Below are positions 24,903 to 31,381 of a stretch of 34,723 nt of DNA, piece by piece. The notes beneath the pieces are model-generated. The model was not told the origin of the DNA. It did no database searches and saw only the letters and a program-made list of their open reading frames with translations. Origin of the DNA: Clostridia bacterium. GTDB taxonomy: Bacteria > Bacillota > Clostridia > UBA1212. The translations under genes were made by a program, and so were the position numbers. Position 1 is the stretch's first letter. Each line of letters begins with the position of its first letter. The stretch lies in the NCBI GenBank assembly GCA_017959965.1, contig JAGCZO010000079.1, positions 1 through 34,723 of the forward strand, in the 5' to 3' direction.

Positions 24903-27900
24903 TTACTGTCTTATGAACATGAACGCACCCGCGGGAATGCCTGCGGAATTGCAGAGATTTATATCCTCTCCGAAATAATAGCCTGTTTTGACGTTGTAGG
25001 CTATACCGTAGAACTTGGACTGTAATTTTACGTGGACTGTATCGGGGCTGACGATCGTTCCTTTGACTTCATTGCCGACCGTATTACTTCTTGTGACAAG
25101 ATTGAAGCCCTTAACGATATCGCTGCCGTCGATAGTCTTAAGACCGTCGCCGACGTTTTTATATTTCAGAACAGCGGTCAAACCGTCTTCGGAATAAGTA
25201 ACGGATTCCAGTATAGGCCCTGAAGCGTTGTCCATGGTGATGCCGCCCTCACCGTTGTAGGCACAGGCGATCTTGGCGGCTCTCAGAGACTGCTCGTATT
25301 TGCAGTCAGGATGCAGGTTGTTCCAGTGTTCTCTGTTGTTCCAGATGTCGCTGGACTGGACCTGGAAAAGATTGTCGGCCATGGTGACCATATTGCCCAT
25401 CATTCCTCTGATCTTGCCAACGTCCATATACTGCCAGGAAGTTCCCGTGTAGCCTGCGGGCTGGGTGTACATGGATGGGAATTCTATAAAGTAGACGGGG
25501 AAGTCTCTGTTTATAATGTTGTGTGTTCCGCGCATATACTCAACATATTCCGTAAAGAGCTTCGGGTAGCGGTTAGCTTCTGTAGCCGGATGGTCGCTTT
25601 CGCCCTGATACCAGAGTATACCGGCCATGGGCATGCGCTGGAATGGAGCCATGAATTCGTTGTAAAGGAATCTGGAAGTGACCGAATATGAACCTTTGGA
25701 CATGTAGCAGTTCTGAGTCGCGTCATACCGGTCGATATCGTTGTTCTCGGCCACCTCGTTGCAGAGGAAAGCAACGATAGGCTGGCCGTTTCCGTCGATC
25801 TCGATCATACCGACCGGAACCTCGCAGTCTGTAAGAAGACAATAGTTACGGGCAAAAAGATAGCCAATGGCTGAAAAGTTTGAAATGTTGGAACGGTTCG
25901 CGATCCTCCAGGAATTCTTGCGGGTAATATCTTTCGCCTCCTCGTCGCCGCCTCTCTTCACGGTCGTATTGGGAGAATTCTGAGTGTTGTAATTGATCCT
26001 GATGGGAAGACTGTTGTAGTCCGCGTTGCGTCCGCATTTTTCAATATCGTTGGAATCGACGGAAGCCCAATGCATATTCATATCATAAGCGGTGTTGGAC
26101 TGTCCGATGACCATGTAAACGTCGCCAATGAGAACGTCCTCAAGGATGACCTCCATAGATTTGCTGAACACCTTAATGTCGTTTCCCATGTCGGCACAGG
26201 CGGAAAACGATCTGTCGAAGACGATCATCCACTCGCCGTCTTTTACGGTGGTCATGGCCCTTTCGCCCATAAATTCCGCTGAAATAATGCCGCCCTCGGC
26301 CTCTTCGCCGGCAAAGCCCCAGATCTTGAGAGGCTCGTTTCTCTGGACGACCATGTTTTTCGAGAATACTTTGGCGACGGTGAATTCGACAACAGCAGGC
26401 TGCGAAGGAATGACTTCCGGTTCGTCAGGCAGCTCGTCTATTTTCCAGCCCGCAAGATATCTGCCGAGAAGCATTGCGTCCCAGTCGGAGAGCTCGCCGT
26501 CCTTATCGACGTCCATCGCATTAACGTTTAACGTGACCGGCCAGGCCGCAAGGTAGCGGTCGAAAAGGATACCGTCCCAGTCAGTGACAGTACCGTCCCG
26601 GTCAGCGTCTCCTGTCAGAGGGCTCGTGACAAGAACGTTTACGCTTGCACCACGGAACTGGATCTTAGTGCCGTCGATATTTCTCGATTCGACGGGATCG
26701 ATCGAAATTTCATATTCTCCGGAAATAACGTCGTCGTAGACCGAGAAGGTAAGCTTAACGATCTGACCGCTGGCGTCGTTGTTAGCAAGAGCCAGAGAGT
26801 TTGCCCATCTGAGAGTAAAAGGAGAGCTGAGCTCTGAAGGAGGCGTTGTAAACCCGTCAAGCAGGCCCAGATTTTCAATTTTTTCGATCTTAAATGCATA
26901 AGCGTCGAATTTGACTGAATTTCTGAGAGATATAATACCCGGGTTGTTAAAGATAGAAACGTAAACGTCAAAGGTTTGGCCCTTATAAACATCCTGTGCT
27001 TCTATATAATAGGTCGGTTCGTCGGTGGATATATAGGTACCGGCTTTGGGCGCTTTATAGGTAATTATCGCGGGACTATCGTCGCCGTTAAAAACGACTG
27101 TCTCGCCGTTTGTAAGTCTCGCACACACCCTGATAACGTGTGAACCGGCATCCTTAATACCGGAAACGTCGACCGTCACATAATAGTTTGTGCCGAGAGA
27201 TTCGGTTGCAAGATATTCATCGGACGTTACTCTGAAGGATTCGTCAAAAACCGGATCATTGTCGTCAAGAATATAGCCAAAGCAGTCGAAGGCAGTCTGC
27301 AGGTAAGAAGATTTCTTGGTATATTTGTAAGAGCCGGAAAGACCGATCGTGTCGATCAGTTCCAGTGAACCGTCAATGCCGGACTGAAGTGCGGCTATCT
27401 GAGCAGCGCCCTCAGCCCTCTTAGAGCCGTTGACAAAAATACAGTCAAAGGAAGCGGCATCTGCAGCCGGATCAAAGTCACGGATCTGAGCGGCTTTTGC
27501 TTCGACAGTCAGGTCACAAGTTTTCATGACGAGCTCGTCACCGTTTGTAAACTTTCCGACGATCTCCAAGGTGTATTCACCTGCCGGAAGCTCACCGATC
27601 CCCACAAGCTCCATCATGTTTCTGTCTGATCCGAAGCCTGATTTTGTGAAATCGTCAGCTTCAAACTCCGTTATCCATGGAATAAGATCCGGGGACAATG
27701 AAGCGATCTCTTTCCTGTCCCTGTAGTTGTTCGAGCAGGCATATTCCGTCTCATCGTCGATCCTGTAGACGACTTTGTCAACGGAAGTTTCGTTGCTGGC
27801 GAACCAGCCCATGATGTAGACTTTGTCGCCCTGAGTTATGGAAAGCTGACCGGAAAAGGCAAGTCCCGAGGATTCGGCCGATCCGACAGTGCCCTGGTAT

Positions 27901-28028
27901 TCTCCGGTGTTGTAAACTTTGTTATTGATATAAACTGCGTCGAGAGAATAATAAACATCGGCAAAAACCCCCACGCAAAGACTCACGGTCAAGACAAGAA
28001 CTGTAACAACGGATAGAATCTTTTTCAT
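24903..28028 (-). CDS. Secreted cohesin-dockerin sialate O-acetylesterase-like protein
   Basis: The protein is about 1041 residues from the ATG at 28026-28028; a TTG three codons earlier is also possible. Residue numbers here count from that TTG. Modules are: signal peptide 1-26, two related beta-rich domains of unknown type (about 28-180 and 195-330), cohesin-like (337-471), dockerin (475-536, loops DADRDGTVTDWD and DVDKDGELSDWD), short linker, then an SGNH/SASA esterase domain (about 550-1044). In the esterase GQSN at 645-648 carries the nucleophile S647, ILWYQGESDHP carries the Gly/Glu block, and LHPDC carries the likely His. The family removes O-acetyl groups from sialic acid or other sugars. 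There is no cell-wall anchor. It is the first gene of a probable three-gene unit with the two GH123-like genes and has a good promoter. Confidence 0.85.
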   Translation of the reverse strand: MKKILSVVTVLVLTVSLCVGVFADVYYSLDAVYINNKVYNTGEYQGTVGSAESSGLAFSGQLSITQGDKVYIMGWFASNETSVDKVVYRIDDETEYACSNNYRDRKEIASLSPDLIPWITEFEADDFTKSGFGSDRNMMELVGIGELPAGEYTLEIVGKFTNGDELVMKTCDLTVEAKAAQIRDFDPAADAASFDCIFVNGSKRAEGAAQIAALQSGIDGSLELIDTIGLSGSYKYTKKSSYLQTAFDCFGYILDDNDPVFDESFRVTSDEYLATESLGTNYYVTVDVSGIKDAGSHVIRVCARLTNGETVVFNGDDSPAIITYKAPKAGTYISTDEPTYYIEAQDVYKGQTFDVYVSIFNNPGIISLRNSVKFDAYAFKIEKIENLGLLDGFTTPPSELSSPFTLRWANSLALANNDASGQIVKLTFSVYDDVISGEYEISIDPVESRNIDGTKIQFRGASVNVLVTSPLTGDADRDGTVTDWDGILFDRYLAAWPVTLNVNAMDVDKDGELSDWDAMLLGRYLAGWKIDELPDEPEVIPSQPAVVEFTVAKVFSKNMVVQRNEPLKIWGFAGEEAEGGIISAEFMGERAMTTVKDGEWMIVFDRSFSACADMGNDIKVFSKSMEVILEDVLIGDVYMVIGQSNTAYDMNMHWASVDSNDIEKCGRNADYNSLPIRINYNTQNSPNTTVKRGGDEEAKDITRKNSWRIANRSNISNFSAIGYLFARNYCLLTDCEVPVGMIEIDGNGQPIVAFLCNEVAENNDIDRYDATQNCYMSKGSYSVTSRFLYNEFMAPFQRMPMAGILWYQGESDHPATEANRYPKLFTEYVEYMRGTHNIINRDFPVYFIEFPSMYTQPAGYTGTSWQYMDVGKIRGMMGNMVTMADNLFQVQSSDIWNNREHWNNLHPDCKYEQSLRAAKIACAYNGEGGITMDNASGPILESVTYSEDGLTAVLKYKNVGDGLKTIDGSDIVKGFNLVTRSNTVGNEVKGTIVSPDTVHVKLQSKFYGIAYNVKTGYYFGEDINLCNSAGIPAGAFMFIRQ

Positions 28029-28093
28029 ATTCTTCAAAACCTTTCAGCAGCTCCCGCGAAGACATCACTTCGAAGGCGTTAAAATATATAAAT

Positions 28094-28122
28094 ATTTTAA
28101 CACAGCAAAAAAAATCATTCAA
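28094..28122 (-). promoter_or_regulatory. Promoter of the acetylesterase/GH123-like gene cluster
   Basis: The minus-strand -35 is TTGAAT (28117-28122) and the -10 is TAAAAT (28094-28099), with an exact 17-base spacer. The leader to the ATG is about 60 bases. The next two dockerin genes downstream have no clear promoter of their own. Confidence 0.65.
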
Positions 28123-28211
28123 CTTTTTATTTGCCTTATCATTTCCCGCGGAAACAAAGTCCGGCAGGTTTCTTTTGAGCACGTATTCGCTGTTTCATCA
28201 TAATTTGAAAG

Positions 28212-28240
28212 TTGAAATTAAATGCGCTAAGTAGTAAATT
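28212..28240 (+). promoter_or_regulatory. Promoter of the DMT transporter gene
   Basis: TTGAAA (28212-28217) is followed after 17 bases by TAAATT (28235-28240). The leader would be about 50 bases. It is divergent to the acetylesterase promoter, about 90 bases away. Confidence 0.5.
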
Positions 28241-28296
28241 TATGCAGGAATTACCGGCCGCGTGCCGGCATAAACAAGGAAGCCGGAACTCATTTC

Positions 28297-29247
28297 ATGG
28301 AATATTTATTACTTGCCGGAGCATGCATCTGCTTCTCGGTCCAATTCATATTCTCTAAGCTGTTTCAGAAACGTACCGACGGCACCGTCCACGCGTCAAT
28401 GTGGAGCAACCTGCTGAGCGGCACCGCCATGTTTATCATATTCTTCTGCATAAACGGCTTTAAGATCGGCTTCTCGTGGACCTCAGCAGGTCTTGCGCTT
28501 ATCTACGCCCTTTCCAGTATAATCTGCACCTGCGCTTCGATAATCGGCATGACGTCAACAACGGTAGCGGCGATGACTCTATATACGCTCCTGGGCGGCG
28601 TTGTTTTGCCCTTCTTTTACGGAGTAATAAGACTCGGGGAGCATCCGTCGGTATTCAGATGGATCGGAGTATCGCTGATGGTTTCAGCGGCAGTCATCCC
28701 CTACGTGATAAACAGCATTGAAAAAAAAGAAATACAAACAGGAAACGCGGGGCCTTCTGCCAAAAACAGGAAGCTCACCGCGGCTGTATGCTGCGCCCTT
28801 GTTTTTTTGACGAACGGTCTTATAAGCATCGCGACGAAAGCAGCTTCAACGGTCGAGGATGCTATTGGCGAGAACGATTTTATGCTTCTCGGCACCGTCG
28901 TGAGGATTGCAGGCTCCGTTTTGATACTTATCTTTCTGGCGCTTAGGGCCAAATCTAAAAACCCGCTTCCTGTTGACCCAATCACAAATGCTCCCGCAAA
29001 CGCCAAAGCATTCACAATACTGTTTTTGATCAGTTTCTTCTACGCGGTCTTAAACGGCGCCGGCAACATCTTCAGTCTGAACTGCGCCAAAACCATGGAT
29101 GCCTCCCTGCAGTTCCCGATCATTTCCGCCGCGTGCATCATATTTACAGCTGTCATCGGCCTTATCGCCTTCAAGGAAAAGCCCGGCAAGGGTGACCTCA
29201 TCGGGATCGTCACCGCCACAGCGGGGATCATTTTTTCGATTTTCTAA
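28297..29247 (+). CDS. DMT-superfamily (EamA-like) transporter
   Basis: This 316-residue integral membrane protein has about ten hydrophobic helices arranged as two related halves (residues 1-135 and 160-316), joined by a polar loop near 136-160. That layout is typical of drug/metabolite transporters. The second half ends with FPIISAACIIFTAVIGLIAFKEKPGKGDLIGIVTATAGIIFS, which resembles the terminal EamA segment (a conserved Glu between the last two helices). The substrate cannot be told from sequence. It is the only protein gene on the + strand, with its own promoter, and converges with the amidotransferase gene. The ribosome binding site is weak (AAGGAAG, 14 bases from the ATG). Confidence 0.85.
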   Translation: MEYLLLAGACICFSVQFIFSKLFQKRTDGTVHASMWSNLLSGTAMFIIFFCINGFKIGFSWTSAGLALIYALSSIICTCASIIGMTSTTVAAMTLYTLLGGVVLPFFYGVIRLGEHPSVFRWIGVSLMVSAAVIPYVINSIEKKEIQTGNAGPSAKNRKLTAAVCCALVFLTNGLISIATKAASTVEDAIGENDFMLLGTVVRIAGSVLILIFLALRAKSKNPLPVDPITNAPANAKAFTILFLISFFYAVLNGAGNIFSLNCAKTMDASLQFPIISAACIIFTAVIGLIAFKEKPGKGDLIGIVTATAGIIFSIF

Positions 29248-29318
29248 AACTTTACAAAAATGCGCAGGTCAATATAACGCACCCTTTTTGTATCATTGAT
29301 TTTTCTTGCAAACCTTCA

Positions 29319-30056
29319 TTATTTTCTGCAAGCCGCTGCAAAAGCCTCGAATATCTTCATCTGCTCAGGCATGCCCGCGGCAAGATGCTCCGGGTGCCAT
29401 TGGACGCCAATGCAGAAAGGCAAGCCTTCATATTCCATTGCCTCTATGATGCCGTCGGAACTGACAGCGGAGATCTTCATGCCGGCGCCGGGTTTTTTTA
29501 CGGCCTGGTGGTGATGAGAATTCACGTATAGATCAGACATACCGCCAATGATGCCGTAAAGAAGAGTATCTTTGGCGACGGTCACGTGATGAGTCGGAAT
29601 ATATGACGGCTGCTCCTGCCTGTGTGTCAGAACAGTTTTACCATCATCAGGAGCATATTGCGCAGCGATATCCTGGTAAAGGTTTCCGCCTGCGGCAACG
29701 TTCATGACCTGGATCCCTCTGCATATCGCAAGAACAGGCTTGGCAGGTTTCAGAACAAAAAGCCTTCTGAATAAAGCCAGTTCAAGCTTGTCCCTTTGGG
29801 GCTGAATCTCTCCGCAGGCCTCAACAGTTTCCTCGCCGTATTCCGAAGGCAGAACGTCGCAGCCTCCCGCGAAAAGAAATCCGTCAAAAATGTTTACGAC
29901 TTGTTCAATGTCGTTATCATCAAGGTGCATCGGAAGAAGCACGGGTATGACCCCGGCCCTTTCAAGCACGTCAAAATAGGGAACCGAAACATGATATTTG
30001 CCGTTGTTTTCAGTGGACGGCGTAACGGCGACCACCGGTTTTCCGTGATTTCTCAT
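29319..30056 (-). CDS. Class I glutamine amidotransferase-like hydrolase (PuuD/peptidase C26 type)
   Basis: This 245-residue protein belongs to the gamma-glutamyl-GABA hydrolase group. The nucleophile is C112 in AICRGIQVMN, with H221 and E223 in GVQWHPEH completing the triad. FAGGCDVLP near 62-70 is the usual oxyanion-side loop, and VNSHHHQAV near 178-186 is characteristic of the group. It would hydrolyse a gamma-glutamyl amide in the cytoplasm, releasing glutamate from gamma-glutamyl-amine intermediates. No other putrescine-pathway gene is nearby, so the substrate is open. The ATG fits the family start but has no Shine-Dalgarno sequence. It lies downstream of the rubrerythrin terminator. Confidence 0.85.
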   Translation of the reverse strand: MRNHGKPVVAVTPSTENNGKYHVSVPYFDVLERAGVIPVLLPMHLDDNDIEQVVNIFDGFLFAGGCDVLPSEYGEETVEACGEIQPQRDKLELALFRRLFVLKPAKPVLAICRGIQVMNVAAGGNLYQDIAAQYAPDDGKTVLTHRQEQPSYIPTHHVTVAKDTLLYGIIGGMSDLYVNSHHHQAVKKPGAGMKISAVSSDGIIEAMEYEGLPFCIGVQWHPEHLAAGMPEQMKIFEAFAAACRK

Positions 30057-30072
30057 ATGAATTATAAAAGTT

Positions 30073-30109
30073 CAAAAAAGCATTCCGGCAGATTTACCCG
30101 CCGAAATGC
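30073..30109 (-). terminator. Strong terminator of the sor-rbr operon
   Basis: A ten-base stem, GCATTTCGGC (30100-30109, minus sense) with GCCGGAATGC (30080-30089), is followed by six Ts on the minus strand. It lies about 36 bases past the rubrerythrin stop. Confidence 0.85.
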
Positions 30110-30144
30110 ATTTTAAAAGTCAGACAGTTATCCTGCCTTGATGA

Positions 30145-30813
30145 TCAATAATTCTCGGACCTTACCTCGAAATAGCTCTGGGGATGAGCGCAGACAGGGC
30201 AAACGTCGGGAGCTTTGGTGCCGACAACCATGTGTCCGCAGTTTCTGCATTCCCAGACTTTTACTTCACTCTTCTCAAAGACCTCTCTGGTCTCAACGTT
30301 CTTAAGGAGAGCTCTGTATCTTTCCTCGTGAGCCTTCTCGATGGCGGCAACGCCTCTGAATTTCGCGGCCAGCTCAGGGAAGCCTTCCTTCTCGGCTGTC
30401 TTTGCGAAGTCATCGTACATATCGGTCCACTCGAAGTTCTCTCCGTCAGCGGCGGCGGCAAGGTTCTGAGCCGTTGTTCCGATGCCGTTCAGTTCTTTGA
30501 ACCAGAGTTTAGCGTGCTCTTTTTCATTGTCGGCAGTCTTAAGGAACAGCTCGGCGATCTGCTCGAAGCCCTCTTTCTTGGCTTTGGAAGCAAAGTAGGT
30601 GTATTTGTTCCTTGCCTGGGATTCGCCCGCAAAGGCAGCCTGAAGATTCTTCTCGGTCTGAGTTCCCTCATAGGGATTCTTTTTCTCTTTCTTTTCAGCG
30701 CCTTCTACAAGCTCCAGAGCGTCGCCGGCGGCACCGCACAGCGGGCAAACAGGCTCGTCGCCTTCTTTTACTTCAAAAACCTCATTGCAGATAGTGCATT
30801 TATAAGTCAACAT
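30145..30813 (-). CDS. Rubrerythrin with rubredoxin-like motifs at both ends
   Basis: This 222-residue non-haem iron protein reduces hydrogen peroxide in anaerobes. The central four-helix diiron domain (about 50-180) has E64 ([11 protein letters not shown]), E97-x2-H100 (NEKEHAK) and the second EKAHEERY motif. The C-terminal rubredoxin-like iron site uses C189, C192, C205 and C208. Unusually, the N-terminus has a second four-cysteine site (C6, C9, C23, C26: CTIC and CPLC) with a short charged linker. Classical rubrerythrin has only the C-terminal site (about 190 residues), and reverse rubrerythrin only the N-terminal one. It follows superoxide reductase by 42 bases, and GGAGG precedes the ATG. 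Together they would convert superoxide to peroxide and then to water. Confidence 0.93.
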   Translation of the reverse strand: MLTYKCTICNEVFEVKEGDEPVCPLCGAAGDALELVEGAEKKEKKNPYEGTQTEKNLQAAFAGESQARNKYTYFASKAKKEGFEQIAELFLKTADNEKEHAKLWFKELNGIGTTAQNLAAAADGENFEWTDMYDDFAKTAEKEGFPELAAKFRGVAAIEKAHEERYRALLKNVETREVFEKSEVKVWECRNCGHMVVGTKAPDVCPVCAHPQSYFEVRSENY

Positions 30814-30855
30814 AAATAACCTCCAATTTTATAATAACGGCCTCATGCCGGTGTT

Positions 30856-31230
30856 TTAAGCCTTCCAGAGACTGTGCAGGTTGCAGTAAGCATAGACTGC
30901 CTGCACCTCGTCGCCCTCGCAGATCGCAAAGCAGGCCTCAGGCTTATCTGTGGGCTTAAGTACTTTGCGCTGGTTTCCGTTCTTGGTGCAGATGGCGATC
31001 CACTCGATATAGTGAGGTTCGGTCATGGGATGCAGGACCGATCCTACGGTAACCTTGACTATATTGTCCTTAACCTCATAGACGGGAACGTGCTTCTCAA
31101 CAGAAGCGTCGGTTGTACCCGGTTCGATCTTCTGCATAGGTTTCCCGCAGCAGAACGTAGGGACCGGTGTATTTTTGACAACGGCAATTATCTTACCGCA
31201 TATCTCGCAACGATAAAATACCATTTCCAT
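30856..31230 (-). CDS. Desulfoferrodoxin-type superoxide reductase
   Basis: The protein is 124 residues from the ATG at 31228-31230, which has GGAGG seven bases upstream. The frame is open 48 codons further back but that part is leader and promoter. The N-terminal desulforedoxin site has C8, C11, C27 and C28. The catalytic site has H47, H67, H73, C116 and H119 with E45 next to the first His, matching two-iron superoxide reductases. The enzyme reduces superoxide to hydrogen peroxide without releasing oxygen, a standard defence of strict anaerobes. Electron donors are typically rubredoxins; the neighbouring rubrerythrin has two such sites. Confidence 0.94.
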   Translation of the reverse strand: MEMVFYRCEICGKIIAVVKNTPVPTFCCGKPMQKIEPGTTDASVEKHVPVYEVKDNIVKVTVGSVLHPMTEPHYIEWIAICTKNGNQRKVLKPTDKPEACFAICEGDEVQAVYAYCNLHSLWKA

Positions 31231-31261
31231 AGCAATACCTCCGTAATTATTATTCACAGCA

Positions 31262-31275
31262 AGGGTCGTGACCCT
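31262..31275. promoter_or_regulatory. Palindrome at the sor transcription start, possible operator
   Basis: AGGGTC and GACCCT form a perfect inverted repeat of six bases each with a two-base centre. It begins where transcription from the sor promoter should start and ends about 30 bases before the ATG. A repressor bound here would block the promoter. It does not look like a PerR box. Confidence 0.4.
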
Positions 31276-31281
31276 CCTGTT

Positions 31282-31310
31282 ATTGTAACCGAATTTAAGT
31301 TCCCGGTCAA
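31282..31310 (-). promoter_or_regulatory. Promoter of the superoxide reductase-rubrerythrin operon
   Basis: The minus-strand -35 is TTGACC (31305-31310) and the -10 is TACAAT (31282-31287), with a 17-base spacer; each hexamer matches five of six consensus bases. It supports the ATG at 31230, since it lies inside the longer open frame. Confidence 0.75.
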
Positions 31311-31381
31311 TCTGTTTTGCGATCGGTTCCGGAGCCAAAACGCCCTCGTTTGAAGGATCACGCCAATTTCTCAAGACCGGT

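Noticed and set aside
29248-29318. Possible bidirectional terminator between the convergent transporter and amidotransferase genes
   Set aside because: The best stem is four to five base pairs with a long loop; T-rich stretches exist but the hairpin is too weak to call.
30061-30066. TATAAT just upstream of the amidotransferase gene, suggesting a leaderless transcript
   Set aside because: Only four bases separate it from the ATG and no -35 is present at a usual distance, so transcription would start inside the first codons.
31231-31374. N-terminal extension of superoxide reductase by 48 codons
   Set aside because: The added part covers the promoter and palindrome, and the internal ATG has a perfect ribosome binding site and matches the family start.
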